DNA of 64,000 nt. Source: Bordetella flabilis. GTDB taxonomy: Bacteria; Pseudomonadota; Gammaproteobacteria; Burkholderiales; Burkholderiaceae_B. The DNA lies in contig NZ_CP016172.1 of assembly GCF_001676725.1 (NCBI RefSeq), positions 4,898,001 to 4,962,000 of the forward strand, read 5' to 3'. The translations under genes were made by a program, and so were the position numbers. The notes beneath the pieces were generated by a model. That model was not told the DNA's origin and searched no databases. It saw nothing but the letters and a program-made list of their open reading frames with translations. This document shows, one piece after another, positions 51,370-59,920 of this stretch; position 1 is the stretch's first letter, and each line of letters starts with the position of its first letter.

Positions 51370-53271
51370 ATGAATGCACATGTAATGACGGGGACCGGCG
51401 CAGCCGCCCACCCGCAGGCCGGCCATGACGGCACGGCGCGGCTATGGCCGTGGCTGGACCGGCTTTGCACCTTCATCGAATATTTCTGCGGCGCGGTCCT
51501 GGCCGTGGACGTCGGCGTAGTCTTCGTCTCGGTGATCCTGCGCTACTTCCTGCACAGCCCGGTGGATTGGGCCGAGGAAGCCGCGCGCGGGCTCATGGTG
51601 ACGCTGGTATTCCTGGGCGGCGCCACGGTGCTGGCGCGGCGCCAGCACGTCGGCATCGAGGTCTTCCGCGGGCTGTTGCCGGCGGCGTGGCGCGAGCCGG
51701 CCGTGCAGCTGGGCGGCTGGGCGGTCGCCGGGGTCTCCGGCGCGCTGTGCTATTCGTCATGGGAGCTGCTGCTCGACTCCGTGAATGTGACCACGCCCAT
51801 CGGGTCGCCCCAATGGCTCAGCGTGCTGCCGGTCTTCCTCGGCGCCCTGGTCATGACCGTCGTGGGGATCGCCAACGCCGTCAGCGGTGCGCGGCGCGCC
51901 ACCTGGACGACCCTGGCCGCGGCCATCGCGCTGTGCGTGGCCGTGTGGGCCTGGAACAGCTACCTGCCCGAAGCCTGGGCCATCAGGCCCTGGCTGCTGC
52001 TCACGCTGGCTTTCCTGGGCAGCCTGCTCGCCGGGGTGCCGATCGCCTTCGTACTGGCCCTGTCGGCGCTGGTGTACTTCCTGGCCGAGCCTACCCTGCC
52101 GCTGATCATCTATTCGCAGCAGGTCATGGCCGGGATGGACCACTTCGTGCTGCTCGCCATTCCCTTCTTCGTGCTGGCCGGCCTGGTCATGGAGGCCAAC
52201 GGCATGTCGACGCGGCTCATCGAGCTGCTGGTGCGGATGTTCGGGCGGGTGCGTGGCTCGATGAATCTCATCACGATCTTGGCCACGGCCTTCTTCTCCG
52301 GCGTATCGGGGTCCAAGCTGGCGGACATCGCGGCGGTGGGCGGCATCGTGGTGCCGGCGGTGCGACGCACCGAGCAGGACGTCAACGAAACCGCCGCGGT
52401 GCTGGCCTGCTCCGCCGTCATGGCCGAGACGATCCCCCCCTGCGTCAACCTCATCATCCTGGGCTTCGTCGCGAATATCTCCATAGGCGGGCTGTTCCTG
52501 GCCGGCCTGGTGCCGGCCGCCGTGCTCGCCACGGGCCTGTCCGCCATGGCCATCTACTTCGGCAGGAAGATCGATCCACGCCGTGCCTTCCCGGTGCGCA
52601 TGCCCTGGCCGCAGTTGCTGGGCGGCGCTGTCATCGCGCTGGTCATGGTGGGCATGATAGGCAAGGGCGTGACATCCGGCGTCGCGACCTCGACCGAGGT
52701 ATCGGCCTTCGCGGTCGTCTATGCGCTGGGCGCCGGCGCCCTGGCCTTCCGCGAACTGACGCTGCGCGCCATCGTCGCCCTGTTCGTGCGCGCCGCGGCC
52801 ATGGCCGGGGGCATCCTGTTCATCATCGCCGCGGCCTCCAGCGTGGCCTTCGCGCTGACGGTGCAGCAATTGCCGGGCTTTCTCTCCGACACCATGACGC
52901 AGCTGGCGCACAACTACGGCAGCACCGCCTTCATCCTGGTGTCCGCCCTGCTGATGGTGGTGTTCGGCGCCATCCTCGAAGGCGCGCCAGCCCTCATCAT
53001 CTTCGGGCCGCTGCTCACGCCTATCGCCCAGCAGGTCGGCGTGCATCCGCTGCACTTCGGCACCGTGGTGGTGATCGCCATGGGACTGGGGCTGTTCAGC
53101 CCGCCGTTCGGCCTGGGCCTGTTCGCCACCTGCGCGATGACCGGCACGCGCGTCGAACAGGTATCGCGACCGATGGTCAAATACCTCGTCCTGCTCGTAA
53201 TCATGCTTATAGTGCTCATCTTCGTGCCCGCGATCAGCCTGTGGGTGCCCCGCCTGATGAACATGGCTTGA
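51370..53271 (+). CDS. Fused TRAP permease (DctQ-DctM)
   Basis: A 633-residue membrane protein that joins the small (Q) and large (M) TRAP subunits. Residues about 25-170 form the four-segment DctQ part (FIEYFCGAVLAVDVGVVFVS, WAEEAARGLMVTLVFLGGA). Residues about 205-633 form the DctM part with the typical GVPIAFVLALSALVYF start and FFSGVSGSKLADIAAVGG. A Na+-driven uptake system results with the receptor at 50241. Fused Q-M permeases are known but less common than separate subunits. Confidence 0.92.
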   Translation: MNAHVMTGTGAAAHPQAGHDGTARLWPWLDRLCTFIEYFCGAVLAVDVGVVFVSVILRYFLHSPVDWAEEAARGLMVTLVFLGGATVLARRQHVGIEVFRGLLPAAWREPAVQLGGWAVAGVSGALCYSSWELLLDSVNVTTPIGSPQWLSVLPVFLGALVMTVVGIANAVSGARRATWTTLAAAIALCVAVWAWNSYLPEAWAIRPWLLLTLAFLGSLLAGVPIAFVLALSALVYFLAEPTLPLIIYSQQVMAGMDHFVLLAIPFFVLAGLVMEANGMSTRLIELLVRMFGRVRGSMNLITILATAFFSGVSGSKLADIAAVGGIVVPAVRRTEQDVNETAAVLACSAVMAETIPPCVNLIILGFVANISIGGLFLAGLVPAAVLATGLSAMAIYFGRKIDPRRAFPVRMPWPQLLGGAVIALVMVGMIGKGVTSGVATSTEVSAFAVVYALGAGALAFRELTLRAIVALFVRAAAMAGGILFIIAAASSVAFALTVQQLPGFLSDTMTQLAHNYGSTAFILVSALLMVVFGAILEGAPALIIFGPLLTPIAQQVGVHPLHFGTVVVIAMGLGLFSPPFGLGLFATCAMTGTRVEQVSRPMVKYLVLLVIMLIVLIFVPAISLWVPRLMNMA

Positions 53272-53280
53272 GTAGACGCA

Positions 53281-54372
53281 ATGACAACGATCCAGGATGT
53301 GGCCGCGCTGGCCGGCGTTTCGGTCAGTTCGGTTTCCAATGTGCTGAATGGCCGGACCGACCGGCTCAGCCGCGATACCTACCAGCGCGTGGAGGACGCC
53401 ATCCGCGAACTGGGCTACCGGCCGAACCTGGTCGCGCGCCAGCTCAAGACCGGCCATGCCCCGCTGATCGGTCTGCTGGTGCCCTCCACCGCCAACCCGA
53501 TGTTCGGCGAGCTGGCCGTCCATGTCGAGGCCGCCGCGCGCGACGCCCATGGCTACCGCGTGCTGCTGGGCAACACCCACCGCGATCGCGAGCAGGAATC
53601 GCGCACTTTCCAGGACCTCATGGCCCTGGGAGTGCGCGGCGTCATCCTGGCCTCGTCGCGCACCGACGAAGACCATCTGGAAGCCGCCATCGCGCGCGGC
53701 CTGGCCGTGGTCAGCTATGACCGCGGCGGCGATGGCGACGCGCGTTCGCGCATCGACCATGTGTCGCCGGATAACCGCCTGGCGTCGCGGCTGGCGGTCC
53801 AGCACCTCGCCGCGCACGGCCACCGCAGGCTGGCGCTCGCCACACCGGACATCAAGACGGTCAGCCGCTCGCTCAAGCGCGACGGCTTCCTGGAAGCGGC
53901 GCGCGATGCCGGCCTGGCCGATGGCGTGCGGGTCATCGAGGGCGCGACAGGCCCGGGCTACGGCGATTCGCACCTGGCCGACGTCGGCTACGCCATGGCC
54001 GGCCGCATCGCCGCCATGAAGGACCGCCCCACCGGCATCATCGCCATCAATGACATGATGGCCCTGGGGCTGATGGCCGGACTGCGCCAGGCCGGCCTGG
54101 CCGTCCCCGGCGATGTCTCCGTCATCGGCATGGACAACCTGGTCATGACGGCCTACGCCAATCCGCCCCTGACCACGGTGGAAATGCCCAGCGCGCAGAT
54201 GGCGCAGGCCATGGTCGCCATGGTCGTCGAACGCCTGGCGCAACCCGAGCTGCCCGCGCGGGAAGTGTTGTTCCAGCCCCGGCTCATCGAAAGGCAATCG
54301 GTGGCGTCTCCGACGCCCGCCGCAGCATCCGCGCGTCCCCGCGCCCGGTCCCCACGGAAACCCCACGCATGA
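53281..54372 (+). CDS. LacI-family transcriptional regulator
   Basis: A 363-residue repressor-type protein. The N-terminal helix-turn-helix is clear (TIQDVAALAGVSVSSVSNVLNGRTDRLS) followed by the hinge helix region and a sugar-binding-protein-like ligand domain (GLLVPSTANPMFGELAVHVEAAAR, IGMDNLVMTAYANPPLTTV). It starts nine bases after the TRAP permease and overlaps the next gene by four bases, so it is part of the operon and probably regulates it from the palindrome at 50190. Confidence 0.93.
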   Translation: MTTIQDVAALAGVSVSSVSNVLNGRTDRLSRDTYQRVEDAIRELGYRPNLVARQLKTGHAPLIGLLVPSTANPMFGELAVHVEAAARDAHGYRVLLGNTHRDREQESRTFQDLMALGVRGVILASSRTDEDHLEAAIARGLAVVSYDRGGDGDARSRIDHVSPDNRLASRLAVQHLAAHGHRRLALATPDIKTVSRSLKRDGFLEAARDAGLADGVRVIEGATGPGYGDSHLADVGYAMAGRIAAMKDRPTGIIAINDMMALGLMAGLRQAGLAVPGDVSVIGMDNLVMTAYANPPLTTVEMPSAQMAQAMVAMVVERLAQPELPAREVLFQPRLIERQSVASPTPAAASARPRARSPRKPHA

Positions 54373-55361
54373 CCACCATACTGTTGACGCATTCCCCGCA
54401 GGCGCTGGCCAACTATTACGGCGATCGCGCCCTGGCAGCGCTGCGCGCGCTCGGGGAAGTCCGCCTGAATCCCGGCCCCGATCCGGGCACGCCGGAGCAA
54501 CTGATCCGCCTGGCGCAGGGCTGCCGCATCGTGGTGTCCAGCCGGCTGGCCGCCGCGCCCGCCGCGGTCTTCGATGCCCTGCCCGACCTGGTCGCCTACT
54601 GCCGTGTGGCGGTGGATATCCGCAATATCGACGTCGACGCCGCCAGCCGCAACGGCGTGCTGGTGACGCGCGCGACACCGGGCTTCGATGCCTCGGTGTC
54701 CGAATGGATCATCGGCGTCATGGTGGACGCCAGCCGCCATATCAGCCAGGCGGCCGCGGCCTACTGGCAGCACCGGCCCGCGCAGGTGGCCATGGGGCGC
54801 GAGTTGCGCGGCGCCACCGTGGGCATCATCGGCCACGGCCATATCGGCCGCTACCTGGCGCGGTTGACCCTGGCGTTCGGCATGCGGGTCCTGGTCCACG
54901 ACCCCGCGCCACAGTCCCTGCCGGAAGGCATGCGGCAGGTCGCCCTGCACACCCTGTTGGCGGAATCCGACTACGTGGTTTGCCTTGCTCCCGCCCTGCC
55001 CGAAACGGCGAACCTCATGGGCCGGGAGGCGTTCAGCCGCATGAAGGGCGATGCAGTCTTCATCAATGCGTCGCGGGGCGAACTGGTCGACGAGCAGGCC
55101 CTGCGCGAAGCCCTGGACAGCGGCGTGATCGCGGCTTGCGCGCTGGATGTAGGCCGCGCGGCAGACCAGATGCCCTCCCCCTGGCTGGCGGCGCATCCGC
55201 GGGTGATCGCCACTCCGCACATCGGCGGCCTGACACCGCAGGCGGCCGAGCACCAGGCCATGGACAGCGTGCAACAGGTCCGCGCCATCCTCGCGGGCGA
55301 CATGCCGCCGTATGCGGTCAACCCGGAGCAGGCCACGCGGCTGCGCCGGCTGGCCCGGTAG
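54369..55361 (+). CDS. D-2-hydroxyacid dehydrogenase family protein
   Basis: A 330-residue NAD(P)-dependent oxidoreductase. The dinucleotide motif is GHGHIG, catalytic Arg is in NASRGELVDE and catalytic His in TPHIGGLTP. The segment where most members have the catalytic Glu (in a form like DVFxxEP) reads DVGRAADQMP, so the Glu is not obvious; a Gln may take its place, as in bacterial formate dehydrogenases of this fold. It overlaps the lacI-type gene by four bases. It probably oxidises or reduces an intermediate of the compound taken up by the TRAP system. Confidence 0.85.
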   Translation: MTTILLTHSPQALANYYGDRALAALRALGEVRLNPGPDPGTPEQLIRLAQGCRIVVSSRLAAAPAAVFDALPDLVAYCRVAVDIRNIDVDAASRNGVLVTRATPGFDASVSEWIIGVMVDASRHISQAAAAYWQHRPAQVAMGRELRGATVGIIGHGHIGRYLARLTLAFGMRVLVHDPAPQSLPEGMRQVALHTLLAESDYVVCLAPALPETANLMGREAFSRMKGDAVFINASRGELVDEQALREALDSGVIAACALDVGRAADQMPSPWLAAHPRVIATPHIGGLTPQAAEHQAMDSVQQVRAILAGDMPPYAVNPEQATRLRRLAR

Positions 55362-55460
55362 CCGGTCACCCGCGTCGATACCGCGAGCCGATAAAGACAG
55401 ACGCTGCCGACAGCCTTTGCCCATGACCGGGCACATCGAACACCGAGGAGGAAAGTCGCG

Positions 55461-56291
55461 ATGAACACGCCGATACTTGAAGCGCCCCCCGGGGCCTGCG
55501 ATTGCCACATGCACGTCTACGAACTGACCCGCTATCCCCTGGCGCCCACCGCCACCTTCCCGCCGCCGCAGGCATCCTGGGATGACTACCTGCAGGTGCG
55601 GCAGGCGCTTGGACTGGAACGGGCATTGATCGTCCAGGCCACCGGTTATGGCTTCGACAACCGCTGCGCGCTGGACGCGCTGGCGCAAGCGCAGGGAACG
55701 GCCCGCATGATCGCGACGCTGCCGGTCGACACGCCGGAGGCGGAACTGCAGTCGCTGCATGCCGCCGGCGTACGCGGCGTACGGTTCATGATGCTGCCCA
55801 ACAGCGGCGGCCTGATGCAATGGGACATGCTGGCGCCCATGGCGCGCCGCATCGCCGACCTGGGCTGGGTCATCAACCTGCAACTGGACGGCCGCGAACT
55901 GGCCGACCACGCGGCACGGTTGCGCGACCTGCCGTGCCGCGTCAGCATCGACCACAACGGCAAGTTCCTGACGCCCGTGCCGACCTCGCACCCCGGCTTC
56001 CAGGCGCTGCTGCGGCTGCTGGACACGGGCAACGTATGGGTAAAGCTTTCCGCGCCCTACGAAACCTCGCAGGTGGGGCCGCCGCGCTACGACGATGTGA
56101 GCGCGCTGGCCCGGGCCCTGGCGTCGGGCTATCCGGACCGCTGCCTTTGGGCCAGCAATTATCCCCACCCGGGCCGCGCGGACCGTCCGGACAACGCGGC
56201 GATGCTCGACATGCTGCTGCACTGGGTGCCGGACGAAGCCTCGCGACGCAAGATCCTGGTGGACAATCCGGCGCAGCTGTATGGGTTCTGA
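55461..56291 (+). CDS. LigI-like amidohydrolase (2-pyrone-4,6-dicarboxylate lactonase / sugar lactone isomerase type)
   Basis: A 276-residue amidohydrolase of the LigI subfamily. Motifs: GACDCHMHVYELTRYPLAP with the HxH pair, VQATGYGFDN, SIDHNGKF, and ASNYPHPG. Known relatives hydrolyse 2-pyrone-4,6-dicarboxylate in lignin degradation or isomerise D-galactarolactone in aldarate catabolism. The company of a TRAP system and hydroxyacid dehydrogenase fits a sugar-acid lactone best, but the aromatic pathway cannot be excluded. A strong GAGGAGGAAAG site precedes the ATG. Confidence 0.82.
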   Translation: MNTPILEAPPGACDCHMHVYELTRYPLAPTATFPPPQASWDDYLQVRQALGLERALIVQATGYGFDNRCALDALAQAQGTARMIATLPVDTPEAELQSLHAAGVRGVRFMMLPNSGGLMQWDMLAPMARRIADLGWVINLQLDGRELADHAARLRDLPCRVSIDHNGKFLTPVPTSHPGFQALLRLLDTGNVWVKLSAPYETSQVGPPRYDDVSALARALASGYPDRCLWASNYPHPGRADRPDNAAMLDMLLHWVPDEASRRKILVDNPAQLYGF

Positions 56292-56310
56292 GCAGCCGGC
56301 TCCCCACACA

Positions 56311-56327
56311 CGCCGCGCGACGCGGCG
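56311..56327. terminator. Short GC hairpin between convergent genes
   Basis: A perfect 7-bp stem (CGCCGCG / CGCGGCG) with a three-base loop lies 20 bases after the amidohydrolase stop and before the convergent Bug-receptor stop. There is no T-run on either side, so termination activity is uncertain. Confidence 0.3.
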
Positions 56328-56365
56328 ACCTGCCGCCACGTCACCATGGACCTTGGCGGCGGGTT

Positions 56366-57355
56366 CTAGACCTTCCCGTAGCTGCGCTGCAGGCCGATCC
56401 TGCTCGCCACTTCGGTCCAGCGAACGATCTCCGAGCCGCTGAGCGCCGCGAACTCTGCGCTGCCCAGGACGGTGGCCTCGAATCCGGCCCCTTCGATCTT
56501 GCTCGCCATCTTCGGATCGCGCATGGCGGAGACCACGTCGCCGGCCACTTTATCGATGACTTTGGGCGGTGTGCCCGGCAGGCCGTACAGGCCCAGCCAG
56601 CTGCTGACGTTGAAGTCCCTGATGCCGCTCTCTTCGACGGTGGGCACGTCGGGCAGGTGCTTGGAGCGTTGGCGGCTGGTCACCGCCAACGCGCGCAGCC
56701 GGCCGGCGCGTATCAATGACACATACGAAGGCAGGCTGCTGATGCCGAGATCCAGGCCGCCGTTCACCACGTCCACCACGATCTCGTTCGGGCCGCGGTA
56801 AGGCACGTAGGTCATCTTGATGCCGGTACGCATCATGAACAGTTCCGTCGCCAGGTGTGGCGAGCTGCCACGGTCATTGGCGCCGCATGTGAACGGCCGG
56901 TCGGTCGACTTGCGCGCGGCGTCGAGCAGCTGCTGCAGGTTCGTGTAGGGGGAGTTCTGGCCCACGACGATGACGTTGGCGAAGTCGGCCACCTGGGCGA
57001 TGGGAACGATGGACTTGGCGATATCGATGGGCAAGTCCGTCATCGTGGCAATGGGCAGGATGGTGCCAAGCCCACCGCCGATCAGGGTGTAGCCGTCGGC
57101 CTTCCTGGTCAGCGCATATTGCAGTCCGATCACCCCGCTGGCGCCGGCCTTGTTCTCGACGACCATGTTGTAGCCGTGCACGTCCGACATGGCCTGCGCG
57201 GTGATGCGGGTGACGATGTCCACCGCGCTGCCCGGCGGGAATGGCACGACGACACGGACGGGTCCTTCCGGGTATGCGCCCTGCGCCAGCGCGGGACGAA
57301 ACACGGACAAGGCGGGCAAGGCGACGAGCGCCTTCACGACGGTACGACGGTGCAT
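56366..57355 (-). CDS. Tripartite tricarboxylate transporter receptor (Bug family)
   Basis: A 329-residue periplasmic solute receptor of the TctC/Bug family, which is greatly expanded in Bordetella and relatives. It has a signal peptide (cleavage near ALAQGAYP), then the typical PVRVVVPFPPGSAVDIVTR start, VVENKAGASGVIG and YVPYRGPNE motifs. No TctA/TctB permease is nearby, so it is an orphan receptor. GGGGAAAG precedes the ATG. It follows the Rieske oxygenase gene on the same strand, so it may bind an aromatic or carboxylate substrate of that cluster. Confidence 0.9.
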   Translation of the reverse strand: MHRRTVVKALVALPALSVFRPALAQGAYPEGPVRVVVPFPPGSAVDIVTRITAQAMSDVHGYNMVVENKAGASGVIGLQYALTRKADGYTLIGGGLGTILPIATMTDLPIDIAKSIVPIAQVADFANVIVVGQNSPYTNLQQLLDAARKSTDRPFTCGANDRGSSPHLATELFMMRTGIKMTYVPYRGPNEIVVDVVNGGLDLGISSLPSYVSLIRAGRLRALAVTSRQRSKHLPDVPTVEESGIRDFNVSSWLGLYGLPGTPPKVIDKVAGDVVSAMRDPKMASKIEGAGFEATVLGSAEFAALSGSEIVRWTEVASRIGLQRSYGKV

Positions 57356-57460
57356 GACTTTCCCCTGTTCTATCGGATTGGATGGGACGATCGCCGATCG
57401 CCCCGACGGTGGCTCCCCCGGGGCCGCGCTGCCGCGGCTGCCTTTCTGCTTACGGTCTGC

Positions 57461-57495
57461 GTACTGCGTACTGCGTGCTGCGTGCTGCGTACTGC
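57461..57495. repeat. Five tandem heptamers between the oxygenase and Bug genes
   Basis: Five head-to-tail 7-base units, GTACTGC, GTACTGC, GTGCTGC, GTGCTGC, GTACTGC, end one base before the stop codon of the alpha-subunit gene (57497). The unit is not a multiple of three and lies outside both genes. It is a candidate variable-number repeat; no function is evident. Confidence 0.85.
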
Positions 57496-57496
57496 C

Positions 57497-58855
57497 TCAA
57501 CCCACGCGAGCGGCGCGCGGTGGCACCGCGCCGGGCATGAGCGCGTCCCAATCGGCACCGCCCATGAACTGCCCCCAGCGCCGGTAGAAGGCCCGAGCGT
57601 TTTCCTCGGAGTACTCGCCGTGCACCGCCCCGGTGATGTGCGGCACCGGCTGCACATGGCCGATGCCCATCTGGTAATTGAAATAGAGCTTCTGCGATTC
57701 CGTTCCGACGCAGGCTTCGGTGGCGCCGGTCCAGTTCTCCATATCGTCCGACTCCGTGAGTCCGCCCGGGCCGGAGTAGCGCAGGTAATAGTGGCGCGCG
57801 GCTTCCTTCACTTCCTCGGGCGCGTCCTTGTCGATCAGGTACATCCGCCACATCTCCATTTCCGTGCCGCTGATCGGATGGAACACGGCAAGCGAACGCG
57901 GCTGGTGCGCATGGAAGGACATGTTCGGGAATATCGTGCCGACGGCATGCGGCGTCACGCGCAGGGAATCGCCCAGGCGCGCGACGCGCGCATCGTAGAC
58001 CTTGCGGAAGTAGGCCTCGGCGACGGGGTGGTTCTGGAACTGGCTCTTGAAGGGCGGCTCTTCGAATGCCGGCAGGCGGCCGATGGAGCCGTGGCCCAGA
58101 TCCGGAAAGGCGACACAGACCCGGCCTTCGGTGAAGTCGCGCCTGCCCTTGCCGGCGCTCGGTCCGATGCCGACCAGGTCCACGGAACGGTGGCTGATGT
58201 CGTGGTGGCGGTCGCCGATGAAGTTTTCCGGGGCGAATTTCCAGTTGCACTTCACGCGCCACTTCTGCACGCCGCCGATGACCTCCGAGCCGCCTTCGCT
58301 GCCGTCGCGGTGGTCCAGCGCGGCATCCAGGTACAGGCGCATGTCGCCCAGGTAATCTTCGAAGGGCGGCGCGGCGGGGTCCCAGGTGGCGAAGATCGCC
58401 CCCTTGTAGTTGCACACCTGCGCCACCGTCTTCAGGCCCCAGGCCTTTTTATCCAGTTCGCCCTTGTAGTGCGTGGCGTGGCCCGGCACGCCGACCAGTT
58501 CGCCGGGGCGCTCGACCAGCTTGCCGTCGGTGGAAAAGCTCCAGCCGTGGTACGGACAGGTGAAGGTGCGGTTGTTGCCGTGATCGTAGCGGCACAGCTT
58601 CATGCCGCGGTGCGCGCAGCTGTTGAGCATGACCTGTATCCTGCCCTGGCGGTCGCGCGTCAGGATGACCGATTCGCCGCCCATGCGGGAAACAAAGTAG
58701 TCGTCCGGCTTGGGAACCAGGCTCTCGTGCCCGACGAACAGCCAGGCGCGCGAGAAGATCCGCTCCAGTTCCATGCGGTATATCTCGTCGCTGGCGAAAA
58801 TCTCACGACTGACGAGGCCGGCGTCGGCCTGGACCAATGTTTCCACGCTTCGCAT
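57497..58855 (-). CDS. Aromatic ring-hydroxylating dioxygenase alpha subunit, copy 1
   Basis: A 452-residue Rieske non-heme iron oxygenase large subunit. The Rieske cluster ligands are complete: Cys80-x-His82 and Cys100-x2-His103 (NSCAHRG, CPYHGWSF). The mononuclear iron His residues are likely in NFIGDRHHDISH (about 217-222). It would add O2 to an aromatic ring with electrons from the ferredoxin and reductase encoded nearby; the substrate is unknown. From codon 28 onward its first part is identical at DNA level to the second alpha gene at 63560. It is divergent from the GntR regulator; GGAAA precedes the ATG. Confidence 0.92.
   Translation of the reverse strand: MRSVETLVQADAGLVSREIFASDEIYRMELERIFSRAWLFVGHESLVPKPDDYFVSRMGGESVILTRDRQGRIQVMLNSCAHRGMKLCRYDHGNNRTFTCPYHGWSFSTDGKLVERPGELVGVPGHATHYKGELDKKAWGLKTVAQVCNYKGAIFATWDPAAPPFEDYLGDMRLYLDAALDHRDGSEGGSEVIGGVQKWRVKCNWKFAPENFIGDRHHDISHRSVDLVGIGPSAGKGRRDFTEGRVCVAFPDLGHGSIGRLPAFEEPPFKSQFQNHPVAEAYFRKVYDARVARLGDSLRVTPHAVGTIFPNMSFHAHQPRSLAVFHPISGTEMEMWRMYLIDKDAPEEVKEAARHYYLRYSGPGGLTESDDMENWTGATEACVGTESQKLYFNYQMGIGHVQPVPHITGAVHGEYSEENARAFYRRWGQFMGGADWDALMPGAVPPRAARVG
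58421..58772. repeat. Inverted repeat, left copy (inside alpha-subunit gene 1)
   Basis: This 352-base segment, read on the minus strand, is identical base for base to 63649-64000 on the plus strand. The match begins sharply at GGAACTGGAGCGG in both genes; upstream of it the two genes differ in most codons. The far end is cut by the window edge, so the true repeat is at least this long. Confidence 0.97.
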
Positions 58856-59041
58856 AGTAGGTTTCCATAAATACTATAAAGTCGGCGGCCTATCCTAGGC
58901 AGGCCGGCGCAAGCGGTGCAAGTTAGTATTTACGCGAAGACGAATGTGCAAAATGCCCGGGAAAACACTGGTTTTGGCAAAAATTTCACGGGAGCGCGGA
59001 AGCATTCCGCGAGGTCGTCGACCTCGCGCTGGGGAAAGTAC

Positions 59042-59058
59042 CAGTACGAAAATACGAC
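59042..59058. promoter_or_regulatory. 17-bp motif shared with the promoter of alpha-subunit gene 2
   Basis: The 17 bases CAGTACGAAAATACGAC, 43 bases before the GntR start, match the reverse complement of 63471-63487 at 14 of 17 positions. Both lie in promoter regions of the dioxygenase cluster, so this may be a binding site of the GntR regulator. The 246-base region 58856-59101 also serves alpha gene 1 on the other strand. Confidence 0.4.
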
Positions 59059-59101
59059 AAACTCGACTACAACCTTATCAATGGTGGAACGGGAACAACC
59101 C

Positions 59102-59845
59102 ATGGCATTCCTGAAAAAAGAACCCATCCCCGCGCTGCGCGCCGATGCCAACCTGACTGACCGCATTACCGATCTGCTGGTGGCCGAAATCACGGGCGGG
59201 CAGTATTCCGTGGGTGAAGTGCTGCCGCCGGAGCAAGTCATCGCCGACCGCCTGAATGTCTCGCGCACGGTATTGCGCGAGGCGGTGTCGCGGCTGAAGG
59301 CCGAAGGCCTGGTGCAGAGCAAGCAGGGCGTCGGGCTCACCGTCATGCTGACCACCCGGCCCGCCGTGCTGCGCATGATGGCCGCCGAACAGGGCGATGC
59401 GGAGCAGGTCCTGCGCATCGTCGAACTGCGGCGCGGCTTCGAGATCGAGGCGGCGACACTCGCTGCGCAGCGCCGCACCGACGGCGACCTCGCCGCCATG
59501 CGCGCGGCCCTGGATGCCATGGCGCAGGCCATTGCGGACGGCGACGTCGCGGCCGGCGTCGAAGCCGATCTCGGTTTTCACCGCGCGGTGGCCCTGGCCA
59601 CCAGGAACGAACACTACCTGAGCTTTTTCGATTTCCTGGCGGGGTTGCTGAAGCAGAACCTGCGCGTATCGCGCTCGCGGTCCGCCAAGCTCGCCGGGCG
59701 CGCCAGCCAGGCGCAGCGCGAGCATGAAACGCTGTTCGCCGCGATCGAGGCCGGTGATCCCGAGGCCGCGCGCGACCACGCGCGCACGCACGTGGAGCAC
59801 ACCGAGGCGCGGCTGCGCTCCACCCAGGCCATGGACTGGCATTGA
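59102..59845 (+). CDS. GntR-family (FadR/FCD) regulator of the dioxygenase cluster
   Basis: A 247-residue regulator with an N-terminal winged helix (SVGEVLPPEQVIADRLNVSRTVLREAVSRLKAEGLV) and a helical FCD domain with metal/ligand-type residues (VEADLGFHRAVALATRNEHY, then REHETLFAAIEAGD). It lies between the two alpha-subunit genes and just upstream of the beta-subunit gene. The usual inducer would be an aromatic acid or its breakdown product. ATG at 59102 is preferred; 59081 is an in-frame alternative. Confidence 0.88.
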   Translation: MAFLKKEPIPALRADANLTDRITDLLVAEITGGQYSVGEVLPPEQVIADRLNVSRTVLREAVSRLKAEGLVQSKQGVGLTVMLTTRPAVLRMMAAEQGDAEQVLRIVELRRGFEIEAATLAAQRRTDGDLAAMRAALDAMAQAIADGDVAAGVEADLGFHRAVALATRNEHYLSFFDFLAGLLKQNLRVSRSRSAKLAGRASQAQREHETLFAAIEAGDPEAARDHARTHVEHTEARLRSTQAMDWH

Positions 59846-59920
59846 GTCGGTCCGCGCCCACCTGCCCCCAGCACCGCGCACGCATGGCGTGCACCGTCGC
59901 TTGCTACCGAGGATAGATCC

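Noticed and set aside
51757..54678. Open frame of 973 codons on the minus strand across the TRAP permease and LacI genes
   Set aside because: Crosses several certain plus-strand genes and is rich in Gly, His, Gln and Arg without any motif.
57461..57495. CRISPR-like array
   Set aside because: The units are 7 bases long and directly adjacent, without spacers.
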